This document shows, piece by piece, positions 1 to 12,800 of a stretch of 64,000 bases of DNA. Both the position numbers and the translations under genes were made by a program. The stretch is from Tyto alba. Its lineage: Eukaryota > Chordata > Aves > Strigiformes > Tytonidae. Location of the stretch: positions 48,627 to 112,626 of the forward strand of contig NW_024881299.1 of NCBI RefSeq assembly GCF_018691265.1. Reading direction: 5' to 3'. Numbering within the stretch: the first letter of the stretch is position 1; each line of letters opens with the position of its first letter. The notes under the pieces are model-generated. The model had not been told where the DNA came from. It saw only the letters and a program-made list of their open reading frames with translations, and did not search any database.

Positions 1-376
1 GCCACCTCCACAGGGCTGTGGGTGGGGGGCGGTGTGCGCAGTTTCCTCCTTCCACCGCCACCCTTGGCGGCTGCTGTTTGTCCCCATATCACCCACGGGT
101 GACACACCCAGGTCCCCCCACATCACCCACAGGTGACATGCCGTGATCCCCACTGCTCGGGGACAAGGGTGCGAGTGTGACCGATGTGGGCAGAGACACC
201 CAAACCCCGTGGGGACACCCACCCACCCACTCAGAGGTGGCACCCAGGGGGTGGCAGCACCCAGATCCACCGGGGGGGGGGGGGGGCGGCGGTGACTGGG
301 GGGGGTCCCCAAGCTGGGGTCACCGTGGGTGCACCGTGTCCCCCCCCCCTTCACACGCAGCTCTGGTTTCTTGCAG

Positions 377-1289
377 CCCAAACTGACACCGCAGGAGAAG
401 CTGAAGCTGCGCATGCAGAAGGCATTGAACAGGCAGTGTAAGCAGCACCCATGCCCCACCCCACTGCACACCCCTACACGCACACCCCCCAGCCCCCACC
501 CCGAGCCCCCCCCTATTATTTTTGTTTTGTTTGTTTTCAGTTAAAGCCGATAAAAAGGCAGCGCAGGAAAAAATGCTGCAACAGGAGCATGAGAGACAGG
601 TAGGGACTGGCTGCAGGGTGGCACTGTGTGTCCAACCAGGGGCGGCTGGAGCTGGTTAACGAGGGGGGGGCAGGTTAATGGGGACTAGTTAATGGGAGGG
701 GACTGGTTAAAGGGGAATGGTTAACAGGCTGCTCTTCTCTTGCAGGAGCGGGAGGATGAGCTGCGGGCAATGGCGCGGAAGATCCGCATGAAGTAAATCC
801 TCCTGCCCTGCCCCCCCAGCAGTGTGGGTCGGCACAGCGTGACCCCCCCGTGCCACCCCCCTCCCCCCACATACACACACCTACACCCTCATTTTATTTC
901 TTGGCAGGGAGAGGGAACGCCGGGAGAAGGAGAGGGAGGAGTGGGAGAGGCAATACAGCCGGCAGAGCCGGTCCCCGTCCCCGCGCTACAGTGAGTGCTG
1001 AGGGGGGGGGCTTAAAAAAAAAAAAAAAAAAAAAAAAAAGCTGCTCTATTTTTGGGGGAAAAAAGGGCTGCACAGTGTCCCAGCATCACCTGAGTGTGGC
1101 TCCTCTGCCTTGCAGGTCGGGAATACAGCTCCTCCAGGAGGTACGTGTGTCTCATGTCCCCCACCCCACGCCTGGGAGGGGGTCACAATGGGGGTCCAAC
1201 CCCCCTCACTCACCCCCACTTTTTTCCACACCCCCCACTTCCACAGGCGCTCCCGGTCCCGCTCCCGCAGCCCTCACTACCGGCACTGA
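377..1289 (+). CDS. CLASRP: CLASRP, 3' terminal coding exons (partial)
   Basis: CLK4-associating serine/arginine-rich protein, a nuclear SR-like splicing regulator; only its C-terminus lies in the window. Six coding exons keep phase across GT-AG junctions: 377-437, 541-599, 746-792, 908-990, 1116-1140 and 1247-1289. The translation runs from PKLTPQEKLKLRMQKALNRQ through a Lys/Glu/Arg-rich helix (KKAAQEKM, REDELRAMARKIRMK, REKEREEWERQYSRQ) to the RS tail SRSRSRSPHYRH and a TGA. This closely matches what I know of the mammalian CLASRP C-terminus. The 5' part of the gene is upstream of base 1. The gene converges with GEMIN7; their stop codons are about 180 bases apart. I am very sure of the identity. 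Sequence 1-376 is CLASRP intron with loose CACCCACAGGTGACA-type repeats. Confidence 0.95.
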
Positions 1290-1312
1290 CAGGGATGGCG
1301 TTGCCGCCGGGA

Positions 1313-1318
1313 AATAAA
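1313..1318 (+). terminator. CLASRP: CLASRP poly(A) signal
   Basis: AATAAA lies 24 bases after the CLASRP stop codon, giving a very short 3' UTR. Confidence 0.85.
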
Positions 1319-1471
1319 GACGGAAACCCCGTGTCCTTCCCCTATTTTTTTTTTTCTTTACAGTTGAAATTATAATTCTGGTGGAAAAAAGAAGTTGGGG
1401 GAATGATTTTGTGGGGGGTGGGTGTGGTTTGGTTGTTTTTTCTGTTGGGTTTTTTTTTCCCCACCCAACGG

Positions 1472-1837
1472 TCAGTCGAGGAGGAAGGAGTAAGCGAGGA
1501 CGTCGGTGCAGCGCAGCAGCGCGGCCGCCTGCACCCCCAGGGGGGTCCGCAGCGCGTCCACCTGCACGGCCACGGCTTCCACGTCGGCTGCCCCAAAAAC
1601 CGCGTCCACGCGGACCCCCGCCCGTAAACAGAACTGTGTGGGGCGGCCCCGGGCGGCCCCCAGCCCCCGCAGATAGCGTTCCCGGAGGCTGGCCCGTACC
1701 CCCTGAATGGTGGCCGTCGTCCCCCCCGCCTCCTCAGCCCCCAGAAGCGCTTGGAAACGGGGGGATGTGGGGCTGAAACCCCGACCCGGCCCTTCGGGCC
1801 CTCGCGGCAAGCGGATGACCCCCACGGGCACCGGCAT
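1472..1837 (-). CDS. GEMIN7: GEMIN7, SMN-complex subunit
   Basis: Gem-associated protein 7, an Sm-fold subunit of the SMN complex that helps load Sm rings onto snRNAs and pairs with GEMIN6. The 121-residue protein is in one coding exon. The N-terminus MPVPVGVIRLPRGPEGPGRG matches the human IPVPVLRLPRGPDG segment, and the C-terminal half shows ASLRERYLRGL, GVRVDAVFGAADVEAVAVQV and PLGVQAAALLRCTDVLAYSF, the Sm-like strands. The start is chosen because the acceptor CTCTCCCCAG is followed within eight bases by GCCATG, so the 5' UTR is split. The noncoding first exon should lie in the CpG island at 2280-2600. The extra N-terminal residues of the human protein (MQTPVN) are missing. It is convergent with CLASRP and divergent from PPP1R37. 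No canonical poly(A) hexamer was found on the minus strand below 1472. Confidence 0.93.
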   Translation of the reverse strand: MPVPVGVIRLPRGPEGPGRGFSPTSPRFQALLGAEEAGGTTATIQGVRASLRERYLRGLGAARGRPTQFCLRAGVRVDAVFGAADVEAVAVQVDALRTPLGVQAAALLRCTDVLAYSFLLD

Positions 1838-1939
1838 GGCGGCTCCTGGGGAGAGTGAGAGGAAAGGGAGGGGGGTGACCCCCAAGTTTTCTGAGCCCCC
1901 CCCACTTCCTCCCCCTTCAAGCTGCTGCCACCCCACATC

Positions 1940-2250
1940 TGCCCCCTGAGGCTGGTCCCCAACCAACCTGCCACCCCCCCACAGCTCCCAGCCCCCTGCC
2001 AACCCCACGACCCTCACAGCCCCATATGACCCCTGCCCCCCCCCCCCCCACACACACACAGAGCCCCCTTACAGCTCCCAGCCCCCCTCCACAGCCCCAT
2101 GACCCCCAAACCCCCTCTGTGGCCCGCACAGAGGCCCCAACCCCCCCCCCCCCCCCAGCTCCCAGTCCCCTCCCAACCCCATAACCCCCCCACACTCACC
2201 CCTCTGTGCCCCCACGGAGCCCCCAACCCCCCCCGCCCCTAAAAACACTA
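1940..2250. repeat. C-rich degenerate minisatellite in GEMIN7 5' intron
   Basis: Imperfect units of the type CAGCTCCCAGCCCCCT and AACCCCATGACCCCC recur for about 300 bases, with C runs up to 16 long. It lies between the GEMIN7 coding exon and its putative promoter. Confidence 0.6.
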
Positions 2251-2279
2251 CCGCCACCCCACTTCGGGTCCCCTGAGCC

Positions 2280-3088
2280 CCGCCCAGACTCTCCCAAAGC
2301 TCCCCACGGAGCCACACACACACGCTCCGCGCTGCACACGCGTGGGAGCCCCCCGCACCCACGGGGCGCCGCCCGCTCGTGCCACGATACGCGTGGGTGG
2401 AGGGTGGCTGCCTGCCCGCTCCCACAGAAATTTCCCCCCCCCCGCCCCGTACCGCCGGGGCCGCGTCCTGCTCACGCGTGGGTGAGTTTCCGCGCCGCCG
2501 CCGGAACTCCGTCACCGTCCCGCTGAGCTGCTTTGCCGCCGATTCGCGTTACCGGGCGGGCCGAACCCCACCACCGAGCTTCGGGGTGGTGTGGGGGGGG
2601 CGCTCACGGCGTTTCCCCGCGTGTTTTTTTCCGACACCACTCCCTCCCTCCCCCCCCGCCGCACTCCGTCCCTCCGCGTGCACCGCCCCCTCCCCGGCGT
2701 GGCGAAAGTGCGGCGGCCAAACCCAGCGCCGGTCCCGCAGATTCGCCACCGCCCCCCGCGAGGGGTTTGGGGGGGTGGCTGAGGGGAGGGGTCGGGGGTG
2801 GTTGTTTCTCTGTTCCGCGGGGCTGAGCGCAACCCCTCGCCCTTATCCCACCCCCGGTTTTTCCCGCTTTTCTCCCGTTTTTCTGTGTGTGTGTGTCCCC
2901 CCCCCGCGGGGGCCGCCGTGGCGAAAGTGCGGCGGCGGAGGCGGAGGCCGCTGCGGCGCTGGCGGGCGGCGGCGGCGGCTCCGCTCCGGTGCGCGGAGGC
3001 TGCGCCCCCCCCCCCCCCCCCCCCGTTAGCGGCCCCCCGGCACTGGGCGATGCCCCCGGGGCGGCCCTGAGGAGGGGAGAGTTCCGCC
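2280..3088. promoter_or_regulatory. CpG-rich bidirectional promoter, GEMIN7 / PPP1R37
   Basis: Dense CpG sequence separates the GEMIN7 coding exon (minus) from the PPP1R37 start codon (plus), with no TATA box. The 18-mer GTGGCGAAAGTGCGGCGG occurs twice, at 2699-2716 and 2918-2935. Exact transcription start sites cannot be read from sequence. Confidence 0.65.
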
Positions 3089-6000
3089 ATGGAGATCCCG
3101 GGGCAGGGCAACGGCTCGGCGCCCGCCCCCCCCGATCCCGGGAACGAGCCCCCCCCCCCTCCCGGTGAGGCCTCGGCCCGGGGAACCGAGGACGGGCGGT
3201 TGCGACCGGGCGCGAAGCGCGTGACGTTCCCCTCCGACGAGGACATCGTCTCCGGAGCGGTGGAACCCAAAGACCCGTGGAGACACGGTAACGGCGGCGG
3301 GGGCGGGGGGGGGCGGGTTTGGACACCGGGTTGGGCTCCTCAAAGCGGGGAGACCCCCCGCTCCCCAACCGAAACCACCCGGGGTTTGGGGTGTCCACGC
3401 GTGGCCTTTGCGAGCCCACTCCCCCCCGGCCAAAACCACCACCCCAAAACCGTGGGTCTGTGTCCCCCCCGCCCCGCCACCACGGAGGTTTCGGCGTGGA
3501 GAAACCAGCGGTTCTTCCCCGAAGCGTGGCTGAGGCTTTGCCAGCCCGAGGAAGGAGGAGGAAAAGTAAAACATCGCGGAGGTTTCGGTAACGTCTCCGG
3601 ACCCCAAACCCTCCGGCAGCGGCGCGTGTCTTTGAATGAGGGGGCATGGCCAGAACGGGACCCCCAGCGTTCGTGGATCCGGTCAGTGGGTTCCGAACCC
3701 GGCAGGGGCTTCGCTGTTGGCCCCTCTGCCCGTTGAGGGAGGGAGAGGGTTCAGAGCACGATGCCTCCGGGGTTCCCCGGTCGCTCCGAAACGCGGACAC
3801 CGTGTTTCTCTATCCCCAACCCAACCAAAAATCATCAGTAACTGGCAGCCACACCTCCTTTTTGGGGACCGAGCAATCCTTTTTATTTTTTTTTATTACA
3901 CTGCAAGCCAGAAACTGGGTTTCTCCTGAGTTTTTTCCAGCTGCACACCTCTTCAGGTGATGAGACCCATTCCAGTTTCACTGCACGGACATCGGCCGTG
4001 GCCAAAAAGCCGCTAGATCTCATTCCACACCACCAATTAATTCCAGATTTATTGCTCAGCAGCGACCGGTAGCTGGGTGCCTCTGTGAAATACCTCCAGC
4101 CACGGAGAAAAACTGCTGGCCAATGCGTTTTTGCTGTTTATCTACCTTCCCAGCCGCATTAATACAAAACTTTTGCCGCCCTGATCTTGCTCTGGATGAA
4201 GACGCCAACATTCACCGGGCGCAGCGAACCCGGGGCTCGTCTCCCCCCCGGCCTTTCTCAGGTGCTCCAGAAAATGGACATCACTCAGCTCTCGAAGGAA
4301 CGGCTCTCGTCCCGGAGGGAGCCCGCGAGGGGTGGATTCCCCAGCCGAGCTCGCCTTTCCCGAGGCTCCACATGTGCTGGCTCAGAGCTGGAGCTTTTCC
4401 CCCCCCTCCCCGACGGGCATCACGCCCTTGGGCTGTTGGGGCCTTTTTCCTTCAAACCATTTAACCTCAAACTTCAGCCCCTGAAGGCGCGCAGCCTGAA
4501 GGGCCCGAAAGCAGATTTCCCCTCTTTAATTAGAGAGGAATGGCATATGCTGCCCGTGGTCATGGCTCTGTGGAAGCCGGTATCACCCAGGGCAGAGCCG
4601 GCACCTGGGACCTGCCTTCCCCTTGACTTCAGGAGCACATTGCCCGTGACGCCACTTTTATTCTTCCTCTCACGTGTGGATAATAACTGTTTTCATTCAG
4701 GGCTTTATTTATCTCTCATTCATCATCTCGTCGGCTGGAATTGCTCCGGCGGACGCACCTCTCCTCCTTTAACTTCCTTCTGGCTACTCGAATCCGAGGT
4801 CTCGGTCCCGGCAGGGCCGGTTTTGCCAGGCATCGCGCAGCAGCGTGGGGCTTGCCGTCGCTCCGGGTCCTTCCTCTCCAGCACCTCGAGGGCTTGGAAG
4901 GGGAAGGCGGATGGTTTACTGCAGAGCTTCGTGCTACGCAGAGGAGGAGACGCGTTTTGGAGCGTTGTTAGTGTCATTTAACGGGCGGTGGGTCTGTCTG
5001 CTCCCGGTTACTCCCCCCCCACAAGACAAACGCTCGATTATTTTTAAACCCAGCGATATCCAAACGCCAGCAGTTCCCTCATGGAAACATCCTGCTCATA
5101 TACCAAGAGGCCATCGGTCGCTTTATAGGATCACATTTCTTACTGAATCAAATACCGTTGCTTTCTTTTTTTTTTTTTCATAATTCTCTTTTTTTAACCT
5201 TCTTTTCCCCCCCTCCACGGGACTGTTGCACCTTTAGAGCATCCTGATCCAACAAGAGCTACCTGAGCTCCTCGATAAGCGGCCTCTCCACACACCCGTG
5301 TCGGGTTCCGTTTGTCAGCCCTCCTTCCTGCGAAACCTTGCTGATTAGCATTAATTATTTCTGCCTTTCGTTCTTTATTGCCAGGCTGCAGTACCGGCCT
5401 GTCCGCCGCCTCGCCCGGATCAATGTCAGGTTAAATTACAACATTTTCTGCTCTGACCTTCCTCCTCGCTCCTTCCCTTCGGCAGCCGCGTGGCCGGTGG
5501 GGCTCTGCAGGCCCCAGACCCCCGCTGACGGAGACACTGCGCCAGGTTTAACCCAGAAGACCCCAAAATTTTGCCTGTTTTTAACCCAAACTGTGTTCCG
5601 ACAAACCCCATCTTGATTTTAAGCCCGCGTGGGTCCGAGGGGATGGGATAGGTGCTGGATACACCCAGAGAGGGGAGGATTTAGACAGTTGCCGGGCTTC
5701 CCCGCCACACCAGCACCCCGCAGGCACGTGGTTTGTGGGTGCCACATTATTCATTGGGGAACGAGCCAGAGTGCAAGATGAGGTGGGGGAAAAGTGCCCC
5801 TTTATTTCCTTTTACCCCCCTCCTACTGCTTCAGCAACTGACTTGTCAGAAAGCTCAGAGCCCCCGCGCTTGGGGAAGGGAGCAGGAGGCTTCTGCTGCT
5901 GTCAAGACGTGTCTTCTGCGGTGGAAAACACACGAGGGGAAAGAGGCCTTCACCCGCTTGCTGGGATACAGCCGGAAAACCACAGTGGCCTCACAAAGGA

Positions 6001-9000
6001 GCAAGTGTGGAAACACGGGTGGAAAAACCCCAGCGGCATCACCCAGGGGAATTTCTGCCGGCCCAAGTGTGCAAGGTCGGGGTGCGCTGGGTTTGGACCG
6101 GCGTCGGTGCCGGGCACGCTGGCAGCGAGGAAGCCTAGGTCGTGGCTCTGCCTGCTGCCGTCAGGCAGAGAAGCTCCGTTACCCACGCGGGCGGTGGGTG
6201 CCGTTCCCCCCACATGTGGGATCCGGAGACTTTCGCTGGAGGAGGAGCAAATCTGGGTGTTGGGGTGACTCTGGCCCTGCCTTCCTCCCCCTGCGTCGGG
6301 TGCCACCGGAGCGAGAGCGAAGGAGCAGTTTGATTTGCCAGCAGACTCCTTTGCTGTTTGGTTTGGTTTGGGTTTTTTTTAATGTTTCCCTAGAGAAGAA
6401 AATAGTTTTCTTCCAGCTGCCGTTCCCTTTGCACAGGAAGACGGGACATGGGACATGAAGCCTTACCTGGGAGAAGCAGCAGCAGGAGGCAAAGAGTTAG
6501 AGATCTCACTCAGTGACCTCCGGGATGGTAAATTGTTCCGTTAAGTTTCGTTAAAGTCCCTCCTTTTTCCTTTGCTGATGGGATTTTGGGACGTACTCAC
6601 CAAGCAGCACCGGGACAGGGACGTCCCTGCCGCCTACATTGGCTTTCCGCCTCGTTTTCCGTGCGCTCTGCCTCCCGGGCCCCGGCTCAAAGCGAGCGCA
6701 GAGAGCAAAACTAAGTGGAGTGTGGCGTGAGCCTGTGAAAAATCAGCTTCCCTCTTCCCTGGAGCTGTGGAGGCTGAGACAGGCGGGCTGCAGCTGGCGG
6801 CTCACGCTGCCTGTTAATAAATAACGACCTGTTTGCTTTGGCGTCACATCGTCCCGGGGTTGGACGTGGCCAAAGGAGCAGGTGAAGCAAAAGGAGCATT
6901 TCAGGGGCACCGAAACACTGGGCTTTACTGGGATTTACTGGTCGGTCCCTCCTCTGTGCCACACTTCCTCTCAGGCAGCGTGGCCTCTGCGGCATCCACC
7001 GGGGGATTAAGTGCCTTTCCAGAAAGTTAAATCTTAGGGGCTTTGGGGATTCTTTCTGGGGGATCCAGATTTGTTGCGGCACCGCTGGGGGCTCCTCACA
7101 GAGAGACAGCAAAAAAAAAAAAAATCCCTGAAGAACTCAACACACGTAAACAGTGCTTTTGGTGACCGGGAGGAGGAGAGCAGCGCGAGACTTGTCTGTC
7201 ACAGGAAGAAGTGTTATTTGCATTTTAAACTCTAGCCATGACCTTTTGGGGGGGGGGGGGGCGGTTTCTGCATTTTCCAGGCTTCCTGCCGGTGCCTCGT
7301 TGGCTGAGCGGCAGCGGTTTGTGTTTTCCAGTGCCCATGCCGTGGCTGCAGCAGCTCCCGGTCTGCCAGGAGCTGTGGGCGAAAATTAGTAGAAAATTAT
7401 CGGATGAAACACATTGAGTTACACAGGAGGTTGGGAAATATCCTCGTTATCACGCTTCGGATCTTAATCCGCTGAGCAATAATAAAGAGATTAATTAATA
7501 AGATAGTTAACGCTGTTTGGGGATATTAGCATAGGGTTTTAAAATGTCAGAGGGACTTGGGATGTGAGCGGGGTCAAAGCCAGTTGTCATTTGGGTAATC
7601 AAACTTAATTCTTTGTTAGGGAAACACATTGAAGTATTGTGCAGCCGCCGCTCTCCTGGGGGGACCTGCGGCACTGTGAGACAAGCTCTGGTTTCCATCT
7701 CATTTTGTCCTTGAACAGGATAATTTTGGGGGCAGACTTTAAGGAAAAGGGGATCCAGGATGCTGTCGGGGATGCTCCAAATGGGAACCTGTGCGCTCTC
7801 CAGCCCGCTCTGCCTAAAACTTCTAAAACTATCTTCTAAAAAGTATTGGAAGCTGCAAGTAATTCCGCCTGAGCCAGGAGTCAGCCGTGCTTTGCTCACC
7901 CCAGTCGCCCGCCCAACTGTGTGTAAATATGTATTTTTATCAAACCTGTTTGCAGAACAGCTCAGCTTTGTTTTACAGACGGCGTCAGTGGCGTAAAGCC
8001 CTTCTGCCAGCTCCGGAGCTGCTGAAAAACACGTGCCACGGGCCGGGCTTCGGCCCTCACTCTGCAAAAAAAAAAGGCCTTTCCCAAGAATTTCAAGGGT
8101 TTTTTGAAGGCGGATGTTACAGCCCCTGCAAATATTTGCTGGTGTGCCACAAGATGAAGCTCAAACAGAAAATATGTTGACTTGCAGGCATTGTTAGCAC
8201 AGATGGGCAGGAGAGCGGCTCTTTGCAAAGAGAAGTGAGCAGGAATGCTCTAAAAACCGGCATAAAGATCTTTTTTTAATTAAAACCCACAGTATCCAGT
8301 GAGGAAATTCCCTCGGAGGATCTTGGTGCTGATCCTAAGGATGCATGGTTTGGGCAAAAGGAAGAATGGGGTTTTTTGTGGCTCTGAGCATCAGCAGAGC
8401 AAGGTGGCCCTGGAGCGCAGCCTGAGCCTTTGCAGGAAGAAGAACCGCTGCTCAGCGTTGGCGTTTAACCTCCTTAAAGGCTTCACAGGAGAAAAACCAA
8501 GATCAAATCCCAACTGCTCCTACCAGCAGCCCCACAGAGATGATCTGACGGCTTAGAGACCAGCTGGGCCGCCTCATGCCAGAAATGCCGCCAGGATGGC
8601 TGGTGGTGGGGACATATGGAGCGTTTGCCGGGCTCGCTGGCATTCTTGGTCTTGCCCGTATGGTTTCGTGAGTGGTTTCGGGGGTAAACGGGTGTTTTCC
8701 AACACCCAGCAGATGCGGGAGCTCCGGGTGTTCGCCTGGGAGGTGGGAACGGACTCGGCGGTGAAGCCAGGAGGAGGCCTGGGAGGAGGAGGTGAGAAGT
8801 GGCCGCCTGGATCCGCTCGCCGGCGTTCAGCCGCGCGGGCGAAATCGCCCCGGGAAGTTCTGCGGGAGCGGGGAGTTGCTGGGATCCTCGTGGCGCCAGC
8901 CCAACTCGGCTTGCACAGGACAGCGAGCGCCTCGGCGTGCGGGGGGAAGGACGTCGGCAGCTTTGGAAGCAGCTCGGAGGGACCACAAGGCTCGTGGCTT

Positions 9001-9868
9001 CTTCCTGCTGGAATTCCGGCGAGGCTCAGCGAGCACGGGCGCAGCAATGTGCCAGGATGTGCGCCGAGGGAAGCAAAAGCAAATCCCCATCCTCCAGCAA
9101 CAACGGTTGTTAAAATTTGGGACTTCCGCCCAGGCGAGGACAAACCAAAGCATTTTACTGCCAAGAACTGATAAAAACTAGTATTAAAAATATGCTTAAA
9201 TTCGGATTTGGGGAGAAGTCCTTCCTCCAGGCCGTTCTGGAGCTGGATTCACAGACCCTTGGTTCGCCTTGCGCTCCTGGGGTGCTCGTCCACGTTGGCA
9301 CAGCAGTGACACTCCTTTATTCCCAAAACCACACCTGATTTTTTGGGGAGGAAAGCATTCACGTGGCAGACAGCATCAGAAACGGCACGGTGCGCTGCTA
9401 ATCCCCTCACTAACCTTCATATTTCTTTTTTTTTTTTTTTTTTTTTTTTTCCCCTCTAGACACGGGGCTTGCTCAGCCTTGGTGGGTCTTTCTCTGCGAC
9501 GCCTTCCTCAGCTCCCGGGGAATCAGCGACCCGGCCTCACGTTGCTCCAGAAGAACAAATGTTTTCTGTCGTGTGGGGCTTTTGAGGCGTGAAAAAGCTC
9601 TTCTTAGGCCTTGCCTAGCCAAGTGCTCGCTTGGGGTGTATTTAAACCTTCACTGATTTGCTCGGCGGGGTGTCAGTTGTCCCCACAAACCTCGCCACAG
9701 TCACCTGGGAAGGGTTGTAGAGCTAAAAACGGCCAAAAAGGTGTTTTTTGGGTGGCGCAGCCGAGCTGGGGCACAGCACAGCCTCTGCCACGTGTCGTTC
9801 TGAGCGTGTCCTGCTGCAAGGATGCCTGATGGGTTTGTAGTGGACAGGGAGAAGATTAAAATAGTATC

Positions 9869-9899
<31 letters not shown>

Positions 9900-12800
9900 G
9901 TAGAGTGTTTAGGATTTTATCGAGCTCTCGATGTCGTAATCCTCGGGGATGGGAGGAGGGTGGTTGCCTCGTGCTCTGCCAGATGAGGTTCCTGGGGAAT
10001 CTGGTTTCTCCAGCTCCTCTTCTGACCGGGGATGGCTTTAGTGTTTGTTCGGGCCGATCGCCGAACCGAAATCACGCCAAAAGCGGAGGTTGGCATCGCC
10101 TCACGTGGCTCATGATCCCGTGGCAGGTCCCACCGCCCGCGTCGGCTTCCCCGGCATCTGGAGCGGCAGCTTTGCCCATGATTCAGGGGGAGGCAGAAGC
10201 GGTGAGTAAATGCCGCTTGGAGCCGAGCTTGGCGGCAGTGACGGCAGCCAAGCCTCCCTCCCGGGCGACGAGCTGAATTTTGAGGATGTATTTACCAGAG
10301 GATGACAACTCTGGGAGCCGATGTCTCGCTGGCTCGGGCTGACCCCCGAGTCCTCTGGCTGTCTCTGGAAGCCGGTCAAGGAAAATCTGGGGTTATACGC
10401 AGGGATGGGTGCACCTTGTTCAGCTCTGCGCCCGCAAATCGAGGAGAAAAAAAAAAAACAAAAAACCAAACAAAGTTGAAACTAAAACCAAGATTTGACA
10501 CAGCTATTTATTAACCACCACAGCAACCTGCTGACCCCCCCCCAGTTGGAGTTTGTTGTACCATGACTCTTCCTAAAAGCTTTTTTTGTCCCAAAATAGC
10601 AGCTCTCATGCCAAAACGCAGCTGGAGGAGGCTGGAGGCGCCAGCTGCACTTCTCTGGTCCCTTTTCTACCCGAGCAAGACAGGGCTTGCTCCCCTAGGC
10701 CTGTTCAAGCAAGCCCTGCTCAGTTTTTGCTTTGCCGTGTTGCATTTCAACATCTTTAATCCACGTAACCTCCTTGCAGGCTCCTCTGCCAGGTGTAAAT
10801 CCCAGCGGATCGTGGCATCCGACGAGGGGGGACGCAGACGTGTTGTTTCCTGCCGGTATGACCGTAACCTCAATTCTTACCCTGTGCTTTTTCAGCCCAG
10901 AACGTGACTGTCGATGAAATCGTGACCGCCTACAAGCAAGCCTGCCAGAAACTGAACTGCAAGCAGATACCCAAACTACTGAAGCAGATACAGGTATAGC
11001 TGGTGCAGGTGTCGTCGTCGCTGGTGTGTCAGACAGGAGCAAAAGCTCCTGTTTTAATAGCACAGAGAGGTTTCTGGATAGATAAAAATTGGCCGCAGAG
11101 AGCAAAAGCAAAGGTGTTTGCTTGCAAAATATTATGCGTAATTTAATGCCCTCCCAGGCCCTGTTTTTCCCCGCTGAAGCTGCGTCCATCTCCTCAGGCC
11201 CACCCTGTGGGGGTGGCTGCAAGGGGCTCCTTGGCAAAGCAGTTTATGCCTCACGTGTGATTTTTGGTTTGGTTTTTTTTTTTTTTTAAATAGCAATCTG
11301 TGCATGCGGTTGGGGGAAGGAAGCCCGCAGGGAGACCGCGCCGGGCGCTGTGGTTTTCCCCTCCTCACACGGGGTGAATTAAAGTCCCATTTAAATGTTT
11401 AAAGCTCCTCCCTTGGCCCAGGAGGGAAGATTTTTTTAATTTTTCACCCATTGGGGCTTCCCCAGGCAGCTCCGGTGCTTCCATGTACAGACAGACCCTC
11501 ATCTTCATCAGCCGCCCTTCCTCCTAGAGCTCCAAGACCTTGTCCCGGGGAAGGCCACCAGCTCTCCCTCCCTCTGACTCGCACGGATCCAGCCTGCAAA
11601 GCGCCGCAGGCGGCAGCTTTGATTTCAAGCAAACATCTGGCAGAGACTTCCCGTATCCCCTCTCCATTTGGGGGAGGATTTGCCCGATTTGTCATGTTAC
11701 CTCATTATTCTAGCGTGTTGATCCCCCTCCTCCTCGCCCCCTGTGCCTTCCTCTTCCTCCTGAGTATGAAACACTTCTTTTTCTTTTGCAGGAATTTAAA
11801 GATCTGGCTCCCAGGATAGACTGCTTAGATCTGAAAGGTACAGCCCTTTTCCATCCCCAGGGAATTTGATTTCTCTTCTGGGCAATCCTGGGGGTTTACC
11901 CCATCGGCGCGGCTCTTGCCAGAGTTGTGGTCCCCGCTGGGGCTCTTGCAGCTAGAGCAGGAGAGCACCTTAATCCCAGCAAGAGCAGAAATGTGAGTGC
12001 CAGAGGTGGTTTTGTACAAGGAATATTAACGTCCCGGTCGAGGAGCACCAAAACAGCAACAGAAATAGCTCCAGCGGCCCCTTGGGCAGCAGCATGTCCC
12101 TCACCACCTCCCAAAACAGCTCGTTCGGGGCACGAGTTAGGGCTGGGCCATGGCAGGCTTGCCCCAGTACTTTTCCAACTCATGCTTAGGAGCTCTTCAT
12201 GCAACGGGAAAAGCTGGAAAGGTGGTTCCAGTTAATTCTCCTTACTGCAAACGTCTTCGTGAACGATGGCTTTTGCAGAGGATCTCCAGGAAGGAGAGGA
12301 AGGAGGTCGCCTTCTCTTCCCTGCAAAGTCTCTGCTAGGCAAATATTTTACAGGGAGTTCTTCTTGCAGCCTCTCCTGCCTTCTGCCCGTCTCCTTCCCT
12401 TTCCTAAAGAGCCTCTTCTCCCACTCTGTGCTGGGGGATCCTCCCAAAACCAACCTGGGCGACCAGCAGCGGTGGTGGCGTTGGTGGCGTTCCTCTTCAG
12501 CCCCGCGTCATCCTGACAACATCCCGGCTTCCCACAAAACCCTCTGGGTGCCAAAGGGATGCAGTTTTCTCCAGTAAACTCCAGTTTGGCTCCAGGGACA
12601 GAAGCCATCTGTGGGGGCTGCAGCCTTGGAGTTTAATTAATGTATTTAGTGTTGGGGGAAACCACTGGGGAGCTGCTAACAAGCCTGAGAAAATACCTCT
12701 CTGCATGGGGAGCCAGGGTGTCCGTGTCCTAAGCTGATTCTCCTGGAGAAGCAACAACACAAGCTTGCCCAAACCTCCCCAAAAATAAATCTTTTACAGC

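Noticed and set aside
2604..3800. Minus-strand ORF of 398 codons
   Set aside because: Lies over the CpG promoter and PPP1R37 exon 1; low-complexity Arg/Pro/Gly translation.
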